From positions 1,798,001 to 1,862,000 of the forward strand of contig CP064985.1 in NCBI GenBank assembly GCA_016699675.1: a stretch of DNA of 64,000 bases. Reading direction: 5' to 3'. Both the position numbers and the translations under genes were made by a program. This document shows positions 17,627-24,950 of this stretch, one piece after another. Each line of letters starts with the position of its first letter. Within the stretch, counting starts at the first letter, position 1. The stretch is from Austwickia sp. GTDB taxonomy: Bacteria > Actinomycetota > Actinomycetes > Actinomycetales > Dermatophilaceae. The notes beneath the pieces are model-generated. The model did not search any database, was not told where the DNA came from, and was given only the letters and a program-made list of their open reading frames with translations.

Positions 17627-19285
17627 ATGACTGCCTCAGCGAACCCGCCCGCCGCCGCTCCTCGTGGTTTGGCCGCTCTGCGGCTCCGGCCCAAAATCCT
17701 GTCCATCGGTCTGGTCGGCCTGCTCGGCATGACGGCCATCGGGTTGGCCAGCGTGACCTCGCTCAACTCCATGGACAACGCCGCCGAGGAGATCAACGCG
17801 GCCACGGACGTGCAGATCGCCGTCGGGCAGCTCCAGGCGGACCTGTACAACGTCGAGCGCGCCCAGAACCGCTACCTGCTGCAGGCGGACGTGGAGGGGG
17901 CCGCCGTCGCGGACCCGGCCAACGCGGCCCGCAAGTCCTACCTCGGTGCGGTCGCCGAGCTCGACAAGGTCCTCGGCGAGTTCCCCCCGCTCAAGCTCGA
18001 GGCCAGCAAGAAGGCGCTCAGCGCCGTCAAGGCGGACGTCGAGGAGTTCAAGAAGGTCGACGACCAGGTGATCGGCTTCGTCAAGGCCGGTGACGTCAAG
18101 GCGGCCCAGGCGGTCGGTCTGGGCAAGGCCACCGACCTGGCCAACCACGCCGTCGCGTTCGGCGACGAGCTGACCAAGGCCGTGCAGACCCGGGTGAACA
18201 ACGCCATGGCCGCCAAGAACTCGGCCAAGCAGACGGCACTCGTGACCATGATCCTCGTGGCGCTGGCCTGTGCGGCCCTGCTGGGGGTCCTGGCGCTGCT
18301 GATCTCCGGCCGCATCCTCGCGGCGGTGACGTCGGTGCGGGCGACGTTGCAGGCGATGGAGCGTGGTGATTTGACGGTGGCTGCCGAGGCGAACTCTTCC
18401 GATGAGGTGGGGGAGATGGCCAAGGCGGCGGAGGCGACGCGGGCTTCGATGCAGCAGGTCCTTTCGCAGGTTGGTGATGCTTCCAGCACGGTGGCTGCGG
18501 CCTCGGAGGAGTTGACGGCTGTCTCGACGCAGGTGGGGTCGACCTCGAAGGAGGCCTCGGTGCAGCTGGGTGCGGTGAACGCGGCGGCGGAGACGATGTC
18601 GCAGAACATTCAGACGGTGGCTGCGGGTACCGAGGAGATGACGGCTTCGATTCGGGAGATCGCCAAGAACGCCAACGACGCGGCGGGGGTCGCGGCGAGT
18701 GCGGTGCAGGTGGCTGATCAGACGAATATGACGGTGGGCAAGCTGGGTGAGTCCAGCGCGGAGATCGGTGAGGTCATCAAGGCCATCACGTCCATCGCGG
18801 AGCAGACGAACCTGTTGGCGTTGAATGCCACGATCGAGGCGGCTCGGGCCGGTGAGGCTGGTAAGGGCTTCGCGGTGGTGGCTAATGAGGTCAAGGATCT
18901 GGCTCAGGAGACGGCCAAGGCGACCGAGGACATTTCGCGGCGGGTGGAGCAGATCCAGGTCGACACTGAGGCTGCGGTGGCGGCGATCAGTGAGATCAGC
19001 GGGATCATCGCGCGGATCAATGACACTCAGTCCACGATCGCCTCGGCGGTCGAGGAGCAGACCGCGACGACGAATGAGATGAGCCGCAACGTGGCTGAGG
19101 CTGCGGGTGGGGCTCGCGATATCGCGGGCAATGTCGGGGCTGCGGCCCGGGGGCCGGGGAGACCGAGTCCGCGGCGGGTGCGGCGGCTCAGGCCGCTGGT
19201 GAGTTGGCCTCCCGCGCGGCGGAGCTGCGCACCCTGGTCGGCCGCTTCACCTACTGACCCACCCAGATCGACGAACGACGCGTAG
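17627..19285 (+). CDS. Methyl-accepting chemotaxis protein with frameshifted C-terminus
   Basis: Transmembrane chemoreceptor: helix 1 at about residues 23-43, a periplasmic four-helix-type sensor with LNSMDNAAEEINAATDVQ, helix 2 (LVTMILVALACAALLGVLALL), HAMP, then the signalling domain with the conserved hairpin tip SIAEQTNLLALNATIEAARAG. After GNVGAAA the frame breaks at a G/C run near 19149-19159. In the +1 frame the expected ending GETESAAGAAA...AELRTLVGRFTY resumes and stops at 19257. The listed end is the stop of the unshifted frame. Codon use changes at about 18340, from nearly all G/C third positions to frequent GGT, GAT, TCT and GCT. No other che gene is nearby. Confidence 0.85.
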   Translation: MTASANPPAAAPRGLAALRLRPKILSIGLVGLLGMTAIGLASVTSLNSMDNAAEEINAATDVQIAVGQLQADLYNVERAQNRYLLQADVEGAAVADPANAARKSYLGAVAELDKVLGEFPPLKLEASKKALSAVKADVEEFKKVDDQVIGFVKAGDVKAAQAVGLGKATDLANHAVAFGDELTKAVQTRVNNAMAAKNSAKQTALVTMILVALACAALLGVLALLISGRILAAVTSVRATLQAMERGDLTVAAEANSSDEVGEMAKAAEATRASMQQVLSQVGDASSTVAAASEELTAVSTQVGSTSKEASVQLGAVNAAAETMSQNIQTVAAGTEEMTASIREIAKNANDAAGVAASAVQVADQTNMTVGKLGESSAEIGEVIKAITSIAEQTNLLALNATIEAARAGEAGKGFAVVANEVKDLAQETAKATEDISRRVEQIQVDTEAAVAAISEISGIIARINDTQSTIASAVEEQTATTNEMSRNVAEAAGGARDIAGNVGAAARGPGRPSPRRVRRLRPLVSWPPARRSCAPWSAASPTDPPRSTNDA

Positions 19286-19313
19286 CCCGGCGGGAGCAAC
19301 CCCGCCGGGCTAC
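19282..19313. terminator. Terminator hairpin between convergent genes
   Basis: Perfect 13-bp arms GTAGCCCGGCGGG and CCCGCCGGGCTAC with a 6-nt loop. It lies just after the natural stop expected for the receptor (19257) and overlaps the last codons of the convergent PIG-L gene. Confidence 0.75.
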
Positions 19314-20137
19314 GGCGCGTCGTCGAGGAACCACACGTCCAGCGGGCCGCCGGGCTCCGGGCCCCGGCCGGGCTCCAGATAGAACTCGTAGCCGAAGGTC
19401 TCCCGGAAGAACTGCTCCGGGATGGCGAGCATCATGCCGACGTCGGTGGTCTGGCTGGCGTGGCAGGTCAGCGCCGCCCGCTTCACGTCGATCAGCGCCC
19501 GACCATCGACGCGGTAGCGGATCAGCGCATCGGGGCTGCCGATGGGGTTGCCGTCGTCGCCGGGCCCGTCCGGGTCCCATTCGACCGCGGCGGCAGGGTC
19601 GGCGGCCAACGCCGCCACCCGCAGGCCGCGCAGGTAGTCGCGATTCATCGTCGACTCCAGGATGCGAGGCCGCCGGGCCGCCAGCTCCGCCGCGCGGTGC
19701 GCGACCCGATGAGCCTTGACGTGGTCCGGGTGACCATAGCCGCCGTGGTCGTCGTACGTCACCAGCACGTCCGCGGCTTCCTCGTCGAGGAGCCGCGCCA
19801 GCCGCCCCGCGGCCTCGTCGAGGTTCGCGGCGTGCAGCGACAGTTCATGGTCGTTCTGCGCCCACCCGGTCATTCCCGAGTCCGCGTAGTCGAGCCACGC
19901 CACCCGATGGGTGCCGATCGACCGGGCGGAACACTCCGCCTCGCCACGCCGGTAGGTCACGACGTCCATCCCCGCCGGCAGGTCCGCGGCGACCTCACCG
20001 TGGTCGCCGTTGGTGGCGAAGACCACCACGACGCGATGACCGGCGCGGGCGGCCATCGCCATGGTCAGCGACGTCTGGGACGCCTCGTCGTCGGGGTGGG
20101 CATGCAGAAAGACCAGGGTGCTCACGCCGCCGATCAT
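19310..20137 (-). CDS. PIG-L/LmbE-family deacetylase
   Basis: Zinc-dependent N-deacetylase-like protein of 275 residues. The N-terminal metal motif HAHPDDEA and the second GYGHPDHVKAH are both intact, and a strand with FATNGDHGEV between them is typical. In actinobacteria this family includes MshB and Mca of mycothiol metabolism, and also antibiotic-tailoring deacetylases; the divergence from MshB here leaves the substrate undecided. Starts are possible at ATG 20137 or GTG 20125. It is convergent with the chemoreceptor, sharing its terminator, and is followed on the same strand by a SRPBCC protein upstream at 20199. Confidence 0.85.
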   Translation of the reverse strand: MIGGVSTLVFLHAHPDDEASQTSLTMAMAARAGHRVVVVFATNGDHGEVAADLPAGMDVVTYRRGEAECSARSIGTHRVAWLDYADSGMTGWAQNDHELSLHAANLDEAAGRLARLLDEEAADVLVTYDDHGGYGHPDHVKAHRVAHRAAELAARRPRILESTMNRDYLRGLRVAALAADPAAAVEWDPDGPGDDGNPIGSPDALIRYRVDGRALIDVKRAALTCHASQTTDVGMMLAIPEQFFRETFGYEFYLEPGRGPEPGGPLDVWFLDDAP

Positions 20138-20198
20138 GCCAGGGCCGAGCGCCGGCGCCCGACGCGCTCCCGCCGGGCGCGCTCAGGCGCTCACGCGC

Positions 20199-20606
20199 TC
20201 ACGAGACGAGTCGCCGCAGCACGCTGCGGTACGCCGCCTTCGCGATCAGGGCGCTGACCGGGTCGGCCGCCGACGGTACGCCGGCCACCGCGATCTCCTG
20301 CGCCCACCGGACCCGTGAGCCGCCCGCGGCGTCCGGCTCGACCACGACGTCGATCGTGCCGCGGACGACCCGGCCCCGCTTGACGATGCGGGCGTGCCGG
20401 GGCGGGTCCCACTCGAGGACGTCCATCGGGTCGTCGAATCCCCACCGGCCCAGCGCCGTACGGGCCACGAAGCGCGCGCCCGGGCCTGCCGTACCCCGCA
20501 CCGTCGTGAACGGGATGAGCGCGGTGTGGGCCCACAGGTCCCAGAGCCGCGCCCACGCGCGATCCGGCGGGTGCGGACTGGGTACGTCGAGCGCGAAGGA
20601 GGCCAC
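20199..20606 (-). CDS. SRPBCC (polyketide cyclase/START-like) protein
   Basis: A 135-residue protein with the START-like ligand-binding fold pattern: PHPPDRAWARLWDLWAHTALIPFTTVRG at the N-terminus, the GPGARFVARTALGRWGFDDPMDVLEWDPP middle (strand, strand, turn) and a long C-terminal helix AADPVSALIAKAAYRSVLRRLV. Such proteins bind small hydrophobic ligands, and no catalytic function can be inferred. The GTG start is at 20606. It lies 61 nt upstream of the PIG-L gene on the same strand and may be co-transcribed with it. Confidence 0.7.
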   Translation of the reverse strand: MASFALDVPSPHPPDRAWARLWDLWAHTALIPFTTVRGTAGPGARFVARTALGRWGFDDPMDVLEWDPPRHARIVKRGRVVRGTIDVVVEPDAAGGSRVRWAQEIAVAGVPSAADPVSALIAKAAYRSVLRRLVS

Positions 20607-20649
20607 GGCGGCCTGATGCGGCGGGGTCTGCGGCGCAGGGGCCGGGACC

Positions 20650-21003
20650 CTAGCGCCGCTGCTCCTCGCCGGGCACCGTGTCCTGGGGGACGCCGTTGAG
20701 GACCGGGCCCACCGGTCCGTTCGCGCTATCCGTCGGCGTTGCCCCCGGCTGCGCCGGGAGTCCGCCCGAGCGGCGCTCGGCGCGCATCTCGCGACGCGCG
20801 GCGCGCCGCTGGTCCCGCGCCACGCCCTCGGCGGTGGAGCAGTCGCCGCGGAAGAGCCAGCCCAGGGCGGCCGCAGCGACGAGGGCGAACAACAAGGCGC
20901 GGTGAACCCCTTCGTTGTCGATGAAGGCGTAGCTGAGGCCCAGCAAGATGGCCAGGGCCGGGACGATGCGGCCGTACACGGTCTGACGGCTCAGCGCGTT
21001 CAT
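20650..21003 (-). CDS. Small membrane protein with basic tail
   Basis: An unrecognised 117-residue protein. Two adjacent hydrophobic segments, IVPALAILLGLSYAFI and ALLFALVAAAALGWLF, are followed by a charged, arginine-rich cytoplasmic-type tail (RDQRRAARREMRAERR) and a proline/glycine-rich end. ATG at 21003 follows GGGGAG and is preferred to an in-frame start 48 nt earlier. No family can be named. Confidence 0.6.
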   Translation of the reverse strand: MNALSRQTVYGRIVPALAILLGLSYAFIDNEGVHRALLFALVAAAALGWLFRGDCSTAEGVARDQRRAARREMRAERRSGGLPAQPGATPTDSANGPVGPVLNGVPQDTVPGEEQRR

Positions 21004-21113
21004 AAGGGCTCCCCGAGGTTCGTCGTTGTTCGGGGCGACCCTACTCACCATGGCTACCGATCAACAGGGCGGCCGTCCCAGCAGCCGGACGGTCGACGGG
21101 CTGGCCCGTGTCG

Positions 21114-21845
21114 TCAACTCGCTTGCGGGCTGGGCCGATACGCGATCATCGTGACGGTCTTCGCCTGGCCGACGAGCTGCGGCATGAAGACACCGAAGGT
21201 GTGCGCGATGCGCACGGCGGTGTCCCAGCGGAGCTGCTCGGCCGACTCCTCGTCCAGCCGCCCCGGGTAGTCGACGCGGAGGGGATCGAACGACGAATAC
21301 CCCGCCGCGGGACGCAGGTTGTCGCCACAGAGTTCGTCATGGACGCGCAGCTCCAGCGGCCGTCCCGGCACGGCGGATTCGACGCCGACGAGAACCTGCG
21401 CAGGGCCGGCGTAGCCGAGCTCTGCGGCGTACGCCTCGGTCAGCTCGAGCGTGTCGATCAGCACCGCCTCGACGTCGCTGAGCATGACGTGGCTGGGCTC
21501 CCGGGACCCGTCGTCCAGTTGGCCGGATCGGCTCATGGCCGTGTAGACCCCCGGGCCGGCCAGCCCCATCCGCGCGACGAAGCTCGGGGGTTGGTCGATC
21601 GCGAGGGTGGCCTCCGCGCGCTGCTCCGCGTCGAGGAAGACGACCTCGACCAACTCCGGAGCGACCCCGAAGGGGCCGGCCGGGAAGACCCCCCGCGCGC
21701 TGGCGCCGGCCAGGAGCGCCCGGGTGGAGACCGGCTGGAGATCCGCACACTCGGTCAGGCGACCCACGCCGATGACCCACGCCCGAGCGTCGCTGTCCAC
21801 GCTGCCGGCCACGCGCCGATACAGGTCGGCCAGATCCGCGCTCAT
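21114..21845 (-). CDS. Hypothetical protein, 243 aa
   Basis: Not recognised. It is soluble and acidic with no membrane segment or signal peptide. It begins with a helical LADLYRRVAGSVDSDARAWVIGVGRL, has a central region of strands (LVEVVFLDAEQ, VEAVLIDTLELTEAY), and ends VGQAKTVTMIAYRPSPQAS. ATG at 21845 is preceded by AAAGGAG, a strong ribosome site. It stands upstream of nothing in the same operon that helps, with bacteriohemerythrin 44 nt further upstream on the same strand; co-transcription is possible. Confidence 0.65.
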   Translation of the reverse strand: MSADLADLYRRVAGSVDSDARAWVIGVGRLTECADLQPVSTRALLAGASARGVFPAGPFGVAPELVEVVFLDAEQRAEATLAIDQPPSFVARMGLAGPGVYTAMSRSGQLDDGSREPSHVMLSDVEAVLIDTLELTEAYAAELGYAGPAQVLVGVESAVPGRPLELRVHDELCGDNLRPAAGYSSFDPLRVDYPGRLDEESAEQLRWDTAVRIAHTFGVFMPQLVGQAKTVTMIAYRPSPQAS

Positions 21846-21889
21846 GCGGCTCCTTTCGGGTAGCGGGAGGTTCCGACGGTCGGGCGCCG

Positions 21890-22315
21890 CTACGCGGCGG
21901 AGGTGGCCCCCGCGTCGCGCAGCGCCTTCGCCAGGTGCCGGTCCGTGCCGAGAATGTGACCGGCGAGCCAGTCCCGAAGAAAGTGAAGCACCTCGTCATC
22001 GATCCTGTTGTCACCGGCGGCGAGTCGCGCGCGGAAGGCCTCGACGTCGTCGACCAGGCGACGGTGTTCTGCCCGGTGCACCGCCGCCGACGGGTGCTCC
22101 GCCAGCCCGTGCCGGGCCATCAGGTGCTCCTCGAAGTCGAAGTGCACGGCCGTGTACGCCGTGAGCTCGTCGAGCACCTGGTGCGCGACGGGTCCGGAGC
22201 CTCGTTCGGCCACCGCCTTCTCGAGGCGGTTGAGCATGGCCACCAGCCGGCGGTGTTGCACGTCGATGTCGCCGAAGCCCACTTCGAGGCCATGGCCCCA
22301 CGTGATGAGCGCCAT
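21890..22315 (-). CDS. Bacteriohemerythrin
   Basis: Non-haem di-iron O2-binding four-helix bundle of 141 residues. All expected ligands are visible: H21 in DIDVQHRRL, H58 and E62 in VHFDFEEHLM, H80 and H84 in HRAEHRRL, and H120 with D125 in GHILGTDRH. The N-terminus MALITWGHGLEVGFGDIDVQH is typical. Bacteriohemerythrins store or deliver oxygen or detoxify it, which suits an organism that also respires nitrate. ATG at 22315 follows GGGGGAAG. The following 243-aa hypothetical on the same strand may be in the same transcript. Confidence 0.92.
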   Translation of the reverse strand: MALITWGHGLEVGFGDIDVQHRRLVAMLNRLEKAVAERGSGPVAHQVLDELTAYTAVHFDFEEHLMARHGLAEHPSAAVHRAEHRRLVDDVEAFRARLAAGDNRIDDEVLHFLRDWLAGHILGTDRHLAKALRDAGATSAA

Positions 22316-22537
22316 CGCTTCCCCCTTTCGTGCCGGCCGATCGACCCCCGATCGACGCGACGTCCGTCCCTCGATCCTCACCCCACGTCAGGCGGGTGGC
22401 TAGCGAGGAGGCGTTGTCAACTATTGAAGCCGGTGATCGCCCGCCGTGCCTGCGATCCGCCGACTCCATGCCTATCGGCCCCCTGAGCGCGTCCCGCAGC
22501 GAACCGGGGCTCGCGCGGCGACGCAGCGCCGGCCGGG

Positions 22538-23479
22538 CTACGCCGGTGCGGACGCGCGGTGGCCGGCCGCGCGGTCCTCGGCGAGCCCCGCGAGGCCCCA
22601 CCGCACGGTGCGGGTGGCCAGCCGGCCGGCGCCGCGCCCCAGGGCGGGCACCGGGGCGCGGTCGGGGAGCTCCAGCATGGTGCGGGCCCAGTCGGGCAGG
22701 ATGGCGACCCCACCGGCGGCGATGAGCCAGTATCCGGGGCGCGCCGCCGCCGGCAACGGTGGGCGCAGCAGCAGGAATCGGGCCGCCTCGACCGCCGCGT
22801 CGGTGAGCTCCAGGTCGGGGCGGAAGGCCTCGAGCTGAGCGTGCAGTTCGGCGACCGACTGCGGCAGCCCGGTCGTGCCGAGCCGCTGCGAGACACTGCC
22901 CGCCTGACGCACATAGCGGTCGGCGTCGCCGGGCGACAGCGGGTGGCGCCCGTACGTTTGGTGGGCCGTCAGGAAGCTGTGCGCCTCGGCGACGTGCACC
23001 CACCGCAGCAGCTCGGGGTCGTCCGCTCGGTACGGGCGGCCGCGATGGTCCTTGCCGCGTACCCTGGTGTGAATGTCGCGGACCTTGTCGATGATCTCCT
23101 GGCCCGCCGCCGCGGTGCCGAACGTGGTGATCGCGAGATAGTCCGCCGTGCGCTGCAGGCGACCCCAGGGGTCGGACTTGTAGCCGCTGTGCCCGGCCAC
23201 CCCCGCCATCGCCTGCGGGTGGAGCATCTGCAGCAGCAGGGCGGCAACTCCGCCGGCGTACATGGAGGCGTCCTCCTGGACCCGCCAGATCGGATCGCCG
23301 GGGGAAAACCAGCGCTCTCCCGGCGTACCCCAGATCAACTCGCCCCGCTCCTGCGCGCCCTCACCGGCGACGCGGTCCCGCAGGGCCTCCCCGATCGCCC
23401 GCTGCGCGCGTCCGCCGACCCGGGCGACGACCCGAGCGGCGGCCCGGGCCGTGACGGTTCGTGGCGCAGGTGTCGGCAC
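22538..23479 (-). CDS. MpaB/DUF2236-family oxygenase
   Basis: A 313-residue protein of the oxygenase MpaB/latex-clearing-protein-like family (DUF2236), which bind haem b through conserved histidines. Landmarks are GERWFSPGDPIWRVQEDASMYAGGVAALLLQMLHPQAMAGVAGHSGY, YLAITTFG, VRGKDHRGRPYRADDPELLRWVHVAEAHSFL and YVRQAGSVSQRLGTTGLP. The in-frame start GTG at 23479 (VPTPAPRTVT) is chosen; the frame continues far upstream only because it is the antisense of the next gene. Its natural substrate is unknown; relatives oxidise polyisoprenoids or toxins. Divergent from the PAP2-GNAT gene. Confidence 0.82.
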   Translation of the reverse strand: MPTPAPRTVTARAAARVVARVGGRAQRAIGEALRDRVAGEGAQERGELIWGTPGERWFSPGDPIWRVQEDASMYAGGVAALLLQMLHPQAMAGVAGHSGYKSDPWGRLQRTADYLAITTFGTAAAGQEIIDKVRDIHTRVRGKDHRGRPYRADDPELLRWVHVAEAHSFLTAHQTYGRHPLSPGDADRYVRQAGSVSQRLGTTGLPQSVAELHAQLEAFRPDLELTDAAVEAARFLLLRPPLPAAARPGYWLIAAGGVAILPDWARTMLELPDRAPVPALGRGAGRLATRTVRWGLAGLAEDRAAGHRASAPA

Positions 23480-23551
23480 ACGGCGAGCGTACGCCGCCGG
23501 GCCGACAGCCCACCCACCGCTGCCCGGGTTTAGCCCGGGCCCGAGGATGAT

Positions 23552-24847
23552 GTGGTGGTGACCGAGCCTTCTCCTCCTGGACGCACCGTCAATCCGGGGC
23601 CGGTCCCGGCCGCCGACGTGACCGGAGGAGCCCGCGCGGGGTCGGCCCGGGAGCGCCTCGCCGGGGCGGCGACCGCCCTCGCGGATCGGCTGCCGGGCGG
23701 CGGCCAGTGGGCCACGCTCTGGGTCGTCCTTGCCGTGGGCGTCCTGATCATGGGGCTGGCCACGGAACTGGCCAGCGACGTGTACGTGGCCGTCCTCGAC
23801 AAGGACGGCCTCGCGACCCTCGACGGGCCCGTCCTGCAGGAGATGGTCACGATCCGCCGACCGTGGCTGAACACGGCCGTCACCGTGCTGACGACGTTCG
23901 GCGGGCCGGTGGTGGCGCCGATCGTGGCGGCGGTGGTCGTGGCCGTGCTGGGGCTGCGCTGGCGCTCCTGGCTGCCGGTGGTGCTGATGGTCGCGGCCGC
24001 CGCGGGATCCGTGACGATGACGGTGGTCGGCAAGCGGTACGCCGAGCGGATACGTCCCGACCACGCGTACGCCGTGCCGCCGTACGAGTTCTCCCCCTCC
24101 TTCCCCAGCGGCCACTCCCTGAACGCGGTCGTCGTCGCCGGCGTCGTCGCCTATCTGCTGCTGCGGCAGAGCCGGGCGCGGGGGCATCGGTGCTGGATCG
24201 TGCTGCTGACCGTCGGCTACGCCCTCGTCATGGGCGCCTCCCGGGTCTACCTCGGCCATCACTGGTTGACCGACGTCGTCACCGGCTGGCTGCTCGGCAC
24301 GGCCTGGTTGGCCTTCATCATCACGGCGCACCGGCTGGTGGTGACCGTCGAGCGCAATCGCGCGGGTTCGGTCGTCGTCCGGGCCGATCCGGACGACCCG
24401 GAGGCGGCGGCGCTGCTGCGTGAGTACACGGCCGAGGTGGGCTCGCGCCAGCTCGGCCGGCCCGCCACGGAAGCCGAGATCGAGGAGTTCGTGCGCACCA
24501 ATTCGTCGACGGGGATGCGGCCGCCGGACGGGGAGTTCCTCCTCGTACGGCGGGCGGGGCGGGCGCTCGGCTGCGCCGGCGTCCGGTGGCTCGATGCCTA
24601 CACGGGGGAGGTGAAGCGGATGTACGTCGCACCCGCGGGCCGTGGCCACGGCCTGGGCAGGGTGCTTCTCGACGCGGCGCACGAGGCGATCCGGCCGTCG
24701 GGGCGGAACCGGTCGCGGCTGGACACCCGCGGCGAACTGGGGGAGGCGATCGGCCTGTACCGCGCCGCCGGCTACCGGGAGATTCCCCGGTACAACGAAA
24801 ACCCTTACGCGCAGCAGTGGTTCGAGGCGGACCTCACGTCGCGTTAA
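23552..24847 (+). CDS. PAP2 phosphatase fused to a GNAT acetyltransferase
   Basis: A 431-residue two-domain protein. Residues about 55-262 are a six-helix membrane PAP2 phosphatase with all three catalytic motifs: K161-x6-RP (KRYAERIRP), PSGH at 185-188, and SR-x5-H at 230-236 (ASRVYLGHHWLTDV). PAP2 enzymes dephosphorylate lipid phosphates such as undecaprenyl pyrophosphate or phosphatidate. Residues about 275-427 are a GNAT domain with the acetyl-CoA loop YVAPAGRGHGLGRVLLDAA and a C-terminal IGLYRAAGYREIPRYNENPYA. The join is in frame with no low-complexity break. Starts at GTG 23552, 23555 or 23558 are equivalent. Divergent from the DUF2236 gene. Confidence 0.85.
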   Translation: MVVTEPSPPGRTVNPGPVPAADVTGGARAGSARERLAGAATALADRLPGGGQWATLWVVLAVGVLIMGLATELASDVYVAVLDKDGLATLDGPVLQEMVTIRRPWLNTAVTVLTTFGGPVVAPIVAAVVVAVLGLRWRSWLPVVLMVAAAAGSVTMTVVGKRYAERIRPDHAYAVPPYEFSPSFPSGHSLNAVVVAGVVAYLLLRQSRARGHRCWIVLLTVGYALVMGASRVYLGHHWLTDVVTGWLLGTAWLAFIITAHRLVVTVERNRAGSVVVRADPDDPEAAALLREYTAEVGSRQLGRPATEAEIEEFVRTNSSTGMRPPDGEFLLVRRAGRALGCAGVRWLDAYTGEVKRMYVAPAGRGHGLGRVLLDAAHEAIRPSGRNRSRLDTRGELGEAIGLYRAAGYREIPRYNENPYAQQWFEADLTSR

Positions 24848-24936
24848 GCGGCTGCGGGCATCCGGCAGGTCAGCGGCCGTTGCGCTCCGTCCACAGGGCG
24901 GCGCCGACCCTCGGCGGCGCGGGGGGGTGGATCGCC

Positions 24937-24942
24937 TACGGT
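24937..24942 (+). promoter_or_regulatory. Putative -10 box of a leaderless transcript
   Basis: TACGGT ends 8 nt before the ATG of the GH5 gene at 24951, with no ribosome site between, as expected for a leaderless actinobacterial message. Confidence 0.45.
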
Positions 24943-24950
24943 GACCCCCT

